Source: JAPOUP01 sp026708635
Lineage (GTDB): Bacteria; Pseudomonadota; Alphaproteobacteria; Rhodobacterales; Rhodobacteraceae
Assembly: GCA_965200115.1 (NCBI GenBank)
Contig: OZ241336.1
Location: forward strand, 62,001-126,000
Length of the DNA: 64,000 nucleotides
Reading direction: 5' to 3'
The translations under genes and the position numbers were made by a program. Positions 53,899 through 62,938 of the stretch are shown in pieces. The notes below the pieces were generated by a model. That model was given only the letters and a program-made list of their open reading frames with translations, was not told the origin of the DNA and searched no databases. Each line of letters starts with the position of its first letter. The first letter of the stretch is position 1.

Positions 53899-54364
53899 TC
53901 AACCTGCATGGACGGGCCGATACACGACGGAGGCGGGCAATGTGACCGGCGGCGCCCCGATTTTCCGGATCAGATAGGGTCCCCGTCCGAACCGCGAAAC
54001 CGCCACGGATGCGGCATCCTCAAACGTTTGGGGATTATAACCTTTGCTAAAACGGATCCCGATAGATCGCTTCCTCCCTCCGGTCTTCATGCGATGACCG
54101 AAAAACCTAAACAAGAGCCGGAAATCCTGAATCCGCGTTACGCTGGCGCGACCCCGGAAGCGGTCGTTCTGGCCCTCACGCGAAGGAAAGGGAAGTTCGA
54201 GGATTTTGAGACGGAGCGGGAATCGGAAAACGGGCGGTCATTTTAGCAAAGGTTATAGTCCCCAGTTTTTTGTCGTGAACAATGACCCATTTTCCGAAGC
54301 GTTCCGTCTCAAGAACGTCCCTCATATTCTCGAACGCAACAATCTGATCCTGCAATGTTGACAT
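53899..54364 (-). pseudogene. Conserved small gene split by a MITE-like insertion
   Basis: The 5' part (54364 to about 54264) encodes MSTLQDQIVAFENMRDVLET, then RFGKWVIVHDKKL. The 3' part (about 54029 to 53899) encodes TFEDAASVAVSRFGRGPYLI, then APPVTLPASVVYRP. Together they make one protein of about 77 residues of a family I recall from alphaproteobacteria (MSTLQDQIVAFE... start, ...RFGRGPYLIRQ end). The coding sequence is interrupted by the 234-base element at 54030-54263 and the halves are in different frames, so the gene is dead. Function of the family unknown. Confidence 0.75.
54030..54263. mobile_element. MITE-like element with 23-bp terminal inverted repeats
   Basis: The ends 54030-54052 (GGGGATTATAACCTTTGC...) and 54241-54263 are inverted repeats, 22 of 23 identical. 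The 234-base element interrupts a conserved small gene. It contains no transposase. A 50-codon plus-strand frame (54094-54246) ends inside the right repeat. No clear target duplication was found, so the parent IS family is unassigned. Confidence 0.72.
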
Positions 54365-54466
54365 GCGAGTCTCCCGACAAAGACCTTACGGCCAGCGCAT
54401 TATGGCTACATTCCGGCGCCATTCCAAGTTGGCGTGGACAGGCGGGTGTACTCCAAAAAAGGGTAG

Positions 54467-54552
54467 TGGTGCCCGAGGAGAGACTCGAACTCTCACGCCT
54501 GCGAAGGCGGGGGATTTTGAGTCCCCTGCGTCTACCATTCCGCCACTCGGGC
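54467..54552 (-). tRNA. tRNA-Leu (CAA)
   Basis: Cloverleaf read on the minus strand: acceptor GCCCGAG/CTCGGGC, discriminator A and encoded CCA. The anticodon loop is CTCAAAA in stem GGGGA/TCCCC, with a long variable arm (CCGCCTTCGCAGGCG) and T-loop TTCGAGT. Class II structure and anticodon CAA give Leu. Confidence 0.95.
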
Positions 54553-54611
54553 CCGTCCCCTGCGTTTTAACAGCCTGATTTCCCGAGTCCATATAAATCG
54601 CGGTCGAGGTT

Positions 54612-54634
54612 GCGCTTCGGAGTGGCGCCGGGGT
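54612..54634. repeat. 23-base dispersed repeat, copy 2
   Basis: Identical to 5132-5154. It lies 60 bases upstream of the tRNA-Leu 5' end. tRNA genes are common integration sites, but no att structure is proven. Confidence 0.8.
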
Positions 54635-54695
54635 TCCTTTTCATAGACCGGATCGAGGCCCAAGGATATTCCCGTACCATGACGGCCCGGGCCCC

Positions 54696-55184
54696 CTAGT
54701 CGGCATATTTGGGATGCGTATGGGGTTGTAAGAAGTTCCAGGCCCTGAGCTGCTCCTCGGTCACCGCCTCGCAACCGGGCTCGAGGCCCTTGGGATTGTG
54801 CTTGCACCGGGTCAGCCGGTCCACATCACGGTAGGGCACCGCGCCGTTGTGCCGCGCCGTCTGCCACCAATAGGGTCCCGGACACTCGACATGGATCCAG
54901 CACCGCGAGTACTGCATCGTCTGCTGCAGATCCCACCGGTGTGCGGTCTGCAGCCCCGGCATGAAGGAATCCCAGTGGACGCTGCGCAGTTTACATTGCT
55001 GCGTCCGGGCCGCCGGCGATGCCCTCCAGGCCTCGTTGCATGCGACATGGCGCGCGTACTTGCTGTTGGCCTCCGCCATCGGCGCCGGGCCGATCAGCGC
55101 AACCGCTGCCAGAATCGCGGCCAGTCCGGCCGCACACAGCTGGCCGGAGAACCGATGGATGATCGATCTTGGAGCCTGTGTCAT
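54696..55184 (-). CDS. Secreted six-cysteine protein of unknown function
   Basis: 162 residues from ATG 55184 (GGAGGAACC upstream). Signal peptide (MTQAPRSIIHRF ... LAAILAAVALIGPAPMAEA) and a mature part of about 115 residues with six Cys (VACNEA, QCKLR, RCWIHVEC, RCKHN, GCEAV), probably forming disulfides, and many Trp/His. It is unrelated to families I know. It lies next to an intact IS element and 3 kb from dsbB. Confidence 0.6.
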   Translation of the reverse strand: MTQAPRSIIHRFSGQLCAAGLAAILAAVALIGPAPMAEANSKYARHVACNEAWRASPAARTQQCKLRSVHWDSFMPGLQTAHRWDLQQTMQYSRCWIHVECPGPYWWQTARHNGAVPYRDVDRLTRCKHNPKGLEPGCEAVTEEQLRAWNFLQPHTHPKYAD

Positions 55185-55272
55185 GCGATGGTTCCTCCAT
55201 TCTAAGCTCACTACTCTGTTGCCCACTTCCATCTCCACTTCACAGAAAAGTCAACAAAATAGGGAGAGAGGA

Positions 55273-57366
55273 CAGGGCGATTTTATTGTCGGCCCAGTGA
55301 CCGCCACGCCGTGATTTCGGGGGTGGCCATTTCGTTTTCCATGTGGCAGCCTGCCGTCCATGGTGATTCTTCCGACACCGGGTTCGTCCGTCGACCTGCG
55401 CGAGGTCACGGTCCGCCCGACCCGCGGCGGGCGTGAGCACCGGCTCTGGGACCGTCTGGTCGAGGAGCATCACTACCTGCGGTTCCACGGCATCATCGGC
55501 AAGGGCCTGCGCCATGTCGCGCTGCACGGCGAGACCTGGCTCGCGCTGATCGGCTGGCAGCCGGGCGCGTTCAAGCTGGCCGCGCGCGACCGCTGGATCG
55601 GGTGGTCGCAGGATCAGAAGTTCCGGCGCCTGCACCTGGTCTGCAACAACTCCCGTTTCGTCATCCTCACGCCCCGACGGGTGCCGAACCTGGCGTCCCG
55701 CGTGCTGGGCCTGAGCCTGCGCCGGCTGTCCGCGGACGTCGAGGCAGCGCACGGCTACCCGGCCTTCCTCGCGGAGACGTTCGTCGACGTCTCGAGGTTC
55801 ACGGGCGCCTGCTACCGCGCGTCGAACTGGCGCTCGCTGGGGCTGACGCGCGGCTTCGCGCGCGAATCCGGCGGCACCGCGCGCTGGCGCCATCACGGCC
55901 AGCCCAAGGAGATCTTCATGTACGAACTCGCCGCCGACGCCGCCGGGGCGCTGAGCCGGGACGGGATCCCGGAAGAGTGGAACGCGCGGCAGTACGACGA
56001 CGCGGCACCGATGGCCGCGCCCCGGCTGCGCAGCCTGTTCGCGTGCCTAGGCGAGGTGCCGGAATACCGCAGCGCCCGGGGCAGGCGCTATCCCCTGGCG
56101 AGCGTGCTGGCGGTCGCCGTGGCCGCCCGGCTCGCCGGCTACCGCGGCGTCACCGCCTTCGCCCAGTTCGCCGCCCCGCTCTCCCAAGAGCAGCTCAAGG
56201 CGGTGGGAGCGTTCTTCAGCCCGAGCAAACAGCGCTACACCGCGCCCTCGATCACCACCTTCCACAACATCCTCGCCGACCTGCCGCCCGAGACGCTGGA
56301 CGACGCCATCGGCCGCTGGACCGCACGGCAGGCCGGCGCCGACACGCCGCTCGCCATGGACGGCAAGGACATCCGCGGCACCTCGAGGCAGACCGGGGAC
56401 GGGCGGCGGATGATGGTCGCGGCGGTCGAGCACGGGACCGGCCTGGTGCTCCGGCAGGCCGGGGTCGGGGACAGGAGCAACGAGATCCCGGCCGTGCGGA
56501 GGCTTTCCAGTGACCTCGACGTGACCGGACGCGTCGTCACCATGGACGCGATGCACGCCCAGCACGAGACCGCGCGCAGCCTTCTCGGACGCCGCGCCGA
56601 CTACGTCGTCACCGCGGTCAAGGACAACCAGAAGACCATCCAAGACGATCTCAGGGCGATCGACTTCACCGGCGCGCCCTCGCACGAGACCGTCGACAGG
56701 GGCCATGGACGCCTCGAGCGCCGCCGCTGCGACGTCGTCGACCTCACCGGCGCCGAATGGGACGGCTACGCCGCCCTTCACGGGCGCCGCCAGGCCATCC
56801 GCGTCGAACGCGAGCGCGAGGTCCCCAGGACCGGCGAGCGCAGCCTCGAGGTGACCTGGTGCCTCACCTCGCTCGGCCCGGACCGCGCCGGACCGGAGGC
56901 GCTTCTCGAACTGGTGCGCAACCACTGGACCATAGAGAACCGCGTGCACTACGTACGCGATTTCACCTACGACGAGGACCGCTGCCGGGCTCACGTCCGC
57001 AATCTGCCACGCAACCTCTCCTGCCTGACCAACGCCGCCATCGCCATCGTGCGATGCGACGGTCGCTTCGGCTACATGCCCGAGGCCAACCGGCACTACG
57101 CCGCCCGCGCCCAGGAGGCCCTCGACCTGATCCTGGGCCCACCCGGCACATGATCCTTCGATCCTGACCGCGTGAAGGGCACGCGGAACGCGCCGCGGGA
57201 CGGCGCGACGGGACAGCCGTGCCCGGACACGCCGAAAACCGTGTTCGGAAAGCTCAGGACGGCAAGCAGGCATCGTCGCAACCGGTGCGACGGCGGCTCG
57301 AACCGCCTCAGACACGCCCGCCTGCCGTCACGTCAGGCACTGGAACCCCAAAATAAAATGGTCCTG
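55273..57366 (+). mobile_element. Complete ISAs1-family element with DruA-fused transposase
   Basis: Left end 55273 (CAGGGCGATTTTATTGTCGG) and right end 57366 (its complement reads CAGGACCATTTTATTTTGGG) form an imperfect inverted repeat. Both ends are flanked by the identical 10-base sequence GGAGAGAGGA (55263-55272 and 57367-57376), a perfect target duplication. The element is 2094 bp with one gene. These data mark a recent, structurally intact insertion. Confidence 0.93.
55360..57153 (+). CDS. ISAs1 transposase fused to N-terminal DruA-like (DUF4338) domain
   Basis: 597 residues. Residues about 15-190 match DUF4338, the DruA domain of the Druantia anti-phage system: HHYLRFHGIIGKGLRHVALH, AARDRWIGWSQDQKFRRLHL, SRFVILTPRRVPNLASRVLG and ETFVDVSRFTGACYRASNW. 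Residues about 225-597 are an ISAs1 DDE transposase with D334 (LAMDGKDIRG), D396 (VTMDAMH) and E526 (NHWTIENRVHYVRDF) all intact. The normal ISAs1 protein is about 370-400 residues, so the N-terminus is an added domain. The role of the domain in transposition or target choice is unknown. Confidence 0.9.
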   Translation: MVILPTPGSSVDLREVTVRPTRGGREHRLWDRLVEEHHYLRFHGIIGKGLRHVALHGETWLALIGWQPGAFKLAARDRWIGWSQDQKFRRLHLVCNNSRFVILTPRRVPNLASRVLGLSLRRLSADVEAAHGYPAFLAETFVDVSRFTGACYRASNWRSLGLTRGFARESGGTARWRHHGQPKEIFMYELAADAAGALSRDGIPEEWNARQYDDAAPMAAPRLRSLFACLGEVPEYRSARGRRYPLASVLAVAVAARLAGYRGVTAFAQFAAPLSQEQLKAVGAFFSPSKQRYTAPSITTFHNILADLPPETLDDAIGRWTARQAGADTPLAMDGKDIRGTSRQTGDGRRMMVAAVEHGTGLVLRQAGVGDRSNEIPAVRRLSSDLDVTGRVVTMDAMHAQHETARSLLGRRADYVVTAVKDNQKTIQDDLRAIDFTGAPSHETVDRGHGRLERRRCDVVDLTGAEWDGYAALHGRRQAIRVEREREVPRTGERSLEVTWCLTSLGPDRAGPEALLELVRNHWTIENRVHYVRDFTYDEDRCRAHVRNLPRNLSCLTNAAIAIVRCDGRFGYMPEANRHYAARAQEALDLILGPPGT

Positions 57367-57528
57367 GGAGAGAGGAGAGAGCGGTCGATTTGACGCGAAA
57401 CGTCACCTCACCGAATGGCATATGCAAGGGTATTGCACTCCAGACGGAATTGCCCTGAAAAGGTGGTGCCCGAGAGACCCGCGACCGGCGGGACCACAGT
57501 GGCCCGAACACGAAAACGGCATGCAGGG

Positions 57529-58107
57529 ATGATCCAGAGACTGTACGATCGGACCGTTTCGCTCGCGCGGTCGCGGAATGCCCTCCCGGCGCTTGCCGTT
57601 GTGGCGTTTGCGGAAAGCTCTGTTTTTCCGATCCCGCCGGACGTTCTCATGATCCCGATGATTCTCGCCGCCCCCCACCGCGCATTCATTATCGCGTCGG
57701 CCTGTCTCGCGGCGTCCGTCGCGGGCGGCATCGTCGGCTACTGCATCGGATACTGGCTCTTCGAGTCGGTTGGCCACGCCATACTCGAACTATACGGCAA
57801 GGACGGGCTATTCGAGCGCTTCGGCCAAAGCTATAACGAATGGGGGGCGTGGGCGGTACTGTTCGCGGGCATCACGCCCTTTCCCTACAAGGTCATAACG
57901 GTTCTCAGCGGCGCGACGGGGCTGGACATGTCCGTCTTCATCGTCTCCTCCATTATCGCGAGGGGTCTGCGTTTCTTCATCGTGGCGACGCTGCTATGGA
58001 AATTCGGCCTGCCTATCCGCGGCTTCATTGAGCGCCGGCTTGGCCTGGTGTTCACCCTATTCATACTGCTGCTTTTGGGAGGAATTCTTCTGGCGGGCAT
58101 GTCATGA
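57529..58107 (+). CDS. YqaA/DedA-like membrane protein
   Basis: 192 residues, four to five membrane segments, with the SNARE-associated/DedA-type motif VVAFAESSVFPIPPDVLMIP and FAGITPFPYKVITVLSGATG, typical of YqaA. The start at 57529 has GCAGGG upstream. It overlaps dsbB by 4 bases, a pairing seen in Rhodobacterales. DedA relatives recycle lipid carriers; this subgroup is uncharacterised. Confidence 0.85.
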   Translation: MIQRLYDRTVSLARSRNALPALAVVAFAESSVFPIPPDVLMIPMILAAPHRAFIIASACLAASVAGGIVGYCIGYWLFESVGHAILELYGKDGLFERFGQSYNEWGAWAVLFAGITPFPYKVITVLSGATGLDMSVFIVSSIIARGLRFFIVATLLWKFGLPIRGFIERRLGLVFTLFILLLLGGILLAGMS

Positions 58108-58583
58108 AACGTACCGGCCTGATCACGCGCACCAATCTGGTCCTGGCCGCGTCCCTGGGCTCGGCCGCGCTCCTGGCGGGAGCGTGGATATTTCAGTATA
58201 TCGGTTTCGAGCCATGCCGGATGTGCGTCTGGCAGCGCTGGCCGCACGGCGCCGCCGTCGCGGTCGGGGTCCTCGCGCTTCTCAGGCCGGGCGTTCCGCT
58301 GATCCCGCTCGGCGCCGTCGCGGCCGCGACCTCCGGCGCGGTCGGGGTCTATCACTCGGGAGTGGAGAGGGGAATCTGGGAGGGCCCGGCCACCTGCGGC
58401 GGAAACGAAACCGCCGGCCTGTCGCCGGAGCAGCTGCTCGAGCGCATAATGGATGCGCCGCTGGTCCGTTGCGACGAGATTGCCTGGCAGATGCTCGGCA
58501 TCACCATCCCCAACATCAATGCGGCGTTCAGCTTCGCGCTTGTCACGGTCTGGCTTGCCGCGGCTTGGGCTGGCAGAAAGTGA
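58104..58583 (+). CDS. dsbB: Disulfide bond formation protein B
   Basis: 159 residues, four membrane segments. First cysteine pair in EPCRMCVWQRWPH; second pair in ATCGG and LVRCDEIAW. Reoxidises DsbA and passes electrons to quinone. Co-transcribed with the YqaA-like gene. Confidence 0.9.
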   Translation: MKRTGLITRTNLVLAASLGSAALLAGAWIFQYIGFEPCRMCVWQRWPHGAAVAVGVLALLRPGVPLIPLGAVAAATSGAVGVYHSGVERGIWEGPATCGGNETAGLSPEQLLERIMDAPLVRCDEIAWQMLGITIPNINAAFSFALVTVWLAAAWAGRK

Positions 58584-58878
58584 CCGTCGTCTCCGCCGGG
58601 GCGGACCATCGTCAGGCGGTCACGTCCAACGCCATTCCGCCACCGGCCCTCGCGTCGCGCTCCCGCATGGGGGAAACGGGCCGTCATCCGGCATGAAATC
58701 CGCCCGCGACCCGGAAGCGATCCGGCCGGGACCTCCGCGGAACCATCATTGCCACGGGTCCGGGATACGCGGCGTCAGGCCGCCTGCATTCCGCGCGAAC
58801 GGTGAGAGACCGGCGCATGGCCCGGCGACCCGTCACGGAACGCGCCGGAGGGCTCCGGTCCCATACCGCCGGAAAGCC
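58584..58878. other. Gene-free interval between convergent genes
   Basis: 295 bases; nothing recognisable. No clear terminator found for dsbB or the dehydrogenase. Confidence 0.45.
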
Positions 58879-59757
58879 CTACCGCCCCTCGAGCGCGCGG
58901 AGGCGTCTCAGTAGACTGGAAGTGTCCCAGCGCCCGCCACCCAGCTTCTGTACGTCGTTGTAGAACTGGTCAACCAATGCCGTGACCGGCAGCGACGCTC
59001 CGTTCCCGCTCGCCTCCGAAAGACAGATTCCCAGATCCTTACGCATCCAGTCGACGGCGAATCCATGATCGAACTCATCGTCGAGCATCGTACCGTAACG
59101 GTTGGCCATCTGCCAGGAGCCGGCCGCGCCGCCGCCGATCACCTCGACCACCGCGCGTCCGTCCAATCCGGCTTTCTCCGCGAAATGCAGACCCTCCGAC
59201 AGAGCCTGCACCAGTCCGGCGATGCAGATCTGGTTCACCATTTTCGTGAGCTGGCCCGCGCCGCTTTCGCCGAGCAGCCGGCAGAGCTTTGAATAGGAAC
59301 CTATGACGGGAACGGCCCTGGCGAAAGCCTCGTCACCGCCGCCGCACATCACAACCAACTGACCGCTCTCGGCACCGGCCTGCCCTCCGGAGACGGGCGC
59401 GTCCACAAAGTCGAATCCGGCACCCGTCGCCGCGGCGTGCAGATCGCGGGTCACCGCCGCCGAAACCGTGGTGTGATCCACGAAAACCGCTCCGGCGGAC
59501 ATGCCGGAGAACGCCCCGTCCGGGCCCTCGCAGACTTCCCGCAGGTCGTCGTCGTTACCGACACAGGCCATGACGAACTCCGCGCCCGCCGCCGCCGCGC
59601 CGGGGCTGCCGGCCGCGGCGCCCCCGTGTTCCTCCACCCAGGACTCCGCTTTCGCCGCCGTGCGGTTATAGACGGTCACCCGATGCCCGGCCGAGGCCAG
59701 GTGCCCGGCCATCGGATATCCCATCACCCCAAGCCCGAGAAAAGCCACTTTCGCCAT
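58879..59757 (-). CDS. NAD(P)-dependent beta-hydroxyacid dehydrogenase (3-hydroxyisobutyrate dehydrogenase family)
   Basis: 292 residues. Rossmann motif AFLGLGVMGYPMAGHLASAG at the start, substrate motif FVDAPVSGGQAGAESGQLVV and catalytic Lys in GAGQLTKMVNQ. The family oxidises 3-hydroxyisobutyrate, tartronate semialdehyde or related acids; the specific substrate is not fixed by sequence. Apparently a single gene. Confidence 0.87.
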   Translation of the reverse strand: MAKVAFLGLGVMGYPMAGHLASAGHRVTVYNRTAAKAESWVEEHGGAAAGSPGAAAAGAEFVMACVGNDDDLREVCEGPDGAFSGMSAGAVFVDHTTVSAAVTRDLHAAATGAGFDFVDAPVSGGQAGAESGQLVVMCGGGDEAFARAVPVIGSYSKLCRLLGESGAGQLTKMVNQICIAGLVQALSEGLHFAEKAGLDGRAVVEVIGGGAAGSWQMANRYGTMLDDEFDHGFAVDWMRKDLGICLSEASGNGASLPVTALVDQFYNDVQKLGGGRWDTSSLLRRLRALEGR

Positions 59758-59836
59758 TGGACCACCACCATCATTGCCTGAACCGCGAATGACCGCTAAC
59801 TAACCGCTTAAATCCCACCGTCAAGCAAGACCGGCA

Positions 59837-62332
59837 ATGGCAATCACCTTCACCTGGCTCCTGCGTATATTAACCGCGCTTGTCGCTATATTCACCCTTG
59901 CGACAGCCTGCGCATACTGGTTCGCGTCACGGTCCATACCCGATTATTCGGCGACCCATGAAGTGCGCGGAATCGCGGCGACCGTGGAGATGGTGCGGAG
60001 TACGTCCAACGTGCCGCACATATTCGGCCAGTCGGACGAGGACGTGTTCTTTGGCCTGGGTTTCGCGCATGCCCAGGACCGACTCTGGCAGATGATCATT
60101 ATGCGGCGTACGGTCCAGGGCCGCCTCTCGGAATTATTCGGCGAGCGGACGGTAAGCATCGACAAGCTGCTGAGACGGCTCGACCTTTACACTCTATCCC
60201 AGACCGCGGTCGAATATCAGGACGAGAGGACGGCCCGCGCGCTCAACGCCTACGCGGCGGGAGTGAACGCCCGGCTCGAACACGTGAACAGGCAGGCGCT
60301 TGGCCGGGGCGCGCCGGAGAATTTTCTCTTCCCCGGTCAGATCGAGGCATGGCGACCGGCGGATTCACTGGCCATCGTCAAGTTGATGGGACTGCAGCTG
60401 TCGCCACACCTTCACCGGGAAGTGCTCCGCGCCCGCACGTCCCTGCTGGTGCCGAATGAACGGCTAGCGGACCTCCTGCACGAGGCGCCGGGAGCCGGCG
60501 TCGCGGCGCTTCCGGAATATGCCGAGATCTTTCCGGACCTTCCGGTCCGTACGGCGACATCGTCACTGTCCGGCGACCCGCTTTCCCCGGTCAGGCCGCG
60601 CGGCCTCGCTGGCGCCTCAAACGCTTGGGCCACCGCACCGGCGCGCTCCGCATCCGGGGGAACGTTAATGGCCAACGATCCGCATCTGGGATTCTCCGCG
60701 CCCACGATATGGTACCTGGCGCGACTTCAGCTGGAAGCGGGTGACGTGATCGGGGCGACCATTCCGGGAATGCCCGTCGTCCTGGCGGGACGGTCGCAGA
60801 CCTTCGGCTGGGCGCTCACTTCGTCATATCTCGACGATCAGGACGTATACATCGAGAAGCTCAACCCGGACAATCCGAATGAGGTCCTGACACCCGATGG
60901 ATATCGGCCGATCGCCGAACGCGCGTCGACCATCGACGTCAGGGACTCCGAGCCGGTGACGGTCACCCTGCAGTGGACCGGAAACGGGCCGGTGCTGCAT
61001 AGCGATCTCTGGGGGGACGACGCCGCCCCGACGCGCGAGAGCCATTTCAACCTCGATACGATCACCCCGGCCGGTCATGTCGCGTCGCTCGCCTGGACAG
61101 TGCTCTGGCCCGCTGACACGTCAATGACCAGCGCCATCGCGCTGATGGGCGCGAATTCGGTGGAGGACGGTCTGGCCATCGCCGAAGGATACGTGGCGCC
61201 GAGCCAGAACCTGATATTGGCCGACAGCCGCGACATCGCCATGAAAACGATCGGCGCGATGCCACGACGATCGGCGCGTCACCAGACCCAGGGCCGCATT
61301 CCGACGCCGGGATGGGTCAGGGAAAACCTTTGGCTCGGACGCATGCCCTACTCCTATAATCCGGAATTCGTGGCCCCGCCGGGTGGAATCGTGGGAAACA
61401 CCAACAACAAGGCGCTGGAACGCCCCTTTCCGTTGCATGTGAGCCATTTCTACGGCGATACGCAGCGCGTTCGCCGCTGGCGGTTCCTGATGCAGAACCG
61501 TGAGGTACACACCCGGGAGAGTTTCATCGAGGCGCAGCTGGATGAGGTCAGTCCCTCCGCCCAGACGCTTCTGCCGCTTGTCGGGAAGGAACTTTGGTAT
61601 TCCGGTGAGGCCGCCCCGGAGGGAACCCTGAAACGGCAGAGACAGGTCGCGCTGGAACTGCTGGCCGAGTGGAACGGCGAGATGAACGAGCACCTCCCCG
61701 AACCCCTAATATACGCCGCATGGATGCGCGCGCTTCAGGAGCGGCTGATTCGGGACGAACTCGGGCCGCTTGCCAGTGAGTACGGCAACCTGGAACCGGC
61801 GTTCATAGAGCGGGTTTTTCGTGATGTCTTCGACGCGGGCGTATGGTGCGACGTGATTCGGTCGGAACGGGTCGAGACGTGCGCCGAGATGGCGGATCTC
61901 GCGCTCAGCGACGCACTGGTCTGGTTGGACGAAACCCACGGATCAGCGCTGGAAAGTCTCCGCTGGGGCGACGCGCACCAGGCCGCGCATGACAACCAGA
62001 TTCTGGGCCGAGCGCCGATTCTGGGCTGGATGGTCAATATCCGCCAGTCGACCGGCGGCGGTGACGACACGCTGCGCCGGGGCCGAACTTCGGGACGGGA
62101 CCCCACACCGTTCCTGAATGTTCACGGCGCCGGTTATCGCGGCGTGTATGACTTCGCCGACCCGGACAGCTCGGTGTTCATCATCTCCACGGGTCAGTCC
62201 GGGCATCCGCTAAGCCGTCATTATGACGACCTGGGTCGGCTCTGGCGCCGTGGGGAATACATACCCATGTCGCTTGACGCCAACCTCGCGCGCGCGGCGG
62301 CGGTGGGAGTGACAACGCTGGTTCCGGAGTAG
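59837..62332 (+). CDS. Penicillin-acylase family hydrolase
   Basis: 831 residues with a signal anchor at about 5-30. The precursor motif HIFGQSDEDVFFGLGFAHAQ identifies the Ntn-hydrolase acylase family. The expected autocleavage site is before Ser261 in RGLAGASNAWATA, giving an alpha chain of about 260 and a beta chain of about 570 residues. FGWALTSSYLDDQDVYIEKL is also typical. Substrate may be beta-lactams or acyl-homoserine lactones; not determinable here. Confidence 0.88.
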   Translation: MAITFTWLLRILTALVAIFTLATACAYWFASRSIPDYSATHEVRGIAATVEMVRSTSNVPHIFGQSDEDVFFGLGFAHAQDRLWQMIIMRRTVQGRLSELFGERTVSIDKLLRRLDLYTLSQTAVEYQDERTARALNAYAAGVNARLEHVNRQALGRGAPENFLFPGQIEAWRPADSLAIVKLMGLQLSPHLHREVLRARTSLLVPNERLADLLHEAPGAGVAALPEYAEIFPDLPVRTATSSLSGDPLSPVRPRGLAGASNAWATAPARSASGGTLMANDPHLGFSAPTIWYLARLQLEAGDVIGATIPGMPVVLAGRSQTFGWALTSSYLDDQDVYIEKLNPDNPNEVLTPDGYRPIAERASTIDVRDSEPVTVTLQWTGNGPVLHSDLWGDDAAPTRESHFNLDTITPAGHVASLAWTVLWPADTSMTSAIALMGANSVEDGLAIAEGYVAPSQNLILADSRDIAMKTIGAMPRRSARHQTQGRIPTPGWVRENLWLGRMPYSYNPEFVAPPGGIVGNTNNKALERPFPLHVSHFYGDTQRVRRWRFLMQNREVHTRESFIEAQLDEVSPSAQTLLPLVGKELWYSGEAAPEGTLKRQRQVALELLAEWNGEMNEHLPEPLIYAAWMRALQERLIRDELGPLASEYGNLEPAFIERVFRDVFDAGVWCDVIRSERVETCAEMADLALSDALVWLDETHGSALESLRWGDAHQAAHDNQILGRAPILGWMVNIRQSTGGGDDTLRRGRTSGRDPTPFLNVHGAGYRGVYDFADPDSSVFIISTGQSGHPLSRHYDDLGRLWRRGEYIPMSLDANLARAAAVGVTTLVPE

Positions 62333-62473
62333 CGACGATCCTTGACCGTCCGTCCGGAAACACGTGGCGTCGCGGGGCGGGCCGCATTGGCGGACGGAGC
62401 GGGAAGCGGCCCGCTCCACATGATTCCCCGGCGTTGGTGGACGATCCATGCGGCGGAGACTTGATTTCGTCCA

Positions 62474-62550
62474 TGGTAGGCCCGGAGGGACTCGAACCCC
62501 CAACCAAAGCGTTATGAGCGCTCTGCTCTGACCGATTGAGCTACAGGCCC
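62474..62550 (-). tRNA. tRNA-Met (CAT), elongator type; Ile2 not excluded
   Basis: Minus-strand cloverleaf: acceptor GGGCCTG/CGGGCCT, D-loop AGCTCAATCGGTCAGAGC, anticodon loop CTCATAA, T-arm GGGGTTCGAGTCCC and encoded CCA. The anticodon CAT fits elongator Met; tRNA-Ile2 with lysidine has the same DNA anticodon. Confidence 0.9.
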
Positions 62551-62938
62551 ACCCTGAACGCTAGGTACCCGCGCGGGAACACCGGGTCAAGCGATGCGAC
62601 TCCATCGGCGGCGCGATTTTTCCCGTCTCCGGTGGAGACGGCATGACCGAAGGAAGTTGTATCCCATTCGCTCCCGGCAATTCCGGATACGACCGCCACG
62701 GGCGCGGGCACCCGTCAAGTGTCAGGAGAGCCTCTTGCAGAACTCCGCGGCCGGGCGGTTTTTCCCGGGAAACGGGCTTTTTTCGACGGCCATGCCTGGA
62801 TATGGAGCCGTCTCTCCGGTATGAAAGAGGTGCGTATTCGTAAGCGGTTAAAGCACGACGTTTTGCTCGTGCCTTGATTTTGTCCGCCTTCGCGCGAGAG
62901 CATCTTCCGGTCCATTCACCCTGACCGGAGGTTACTTC
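62551..62938. other. Gene-free interval between tRNA and IS66 relic
   Basis: 388 bases. A short hairpin followed by T-run (CCCGGGAAACGGGCTTTTTT near 62763-62783) may be a weak terminator. No gene is seen. Confidence 0.4.

Noticed and set aside
56047..57315. 422-codon open frame antisense to the ISAs1 transposase
   Set aside because: Mirror of a clearly coding frame with intact DDE motifs; repetitive V/G/A-rich composition.
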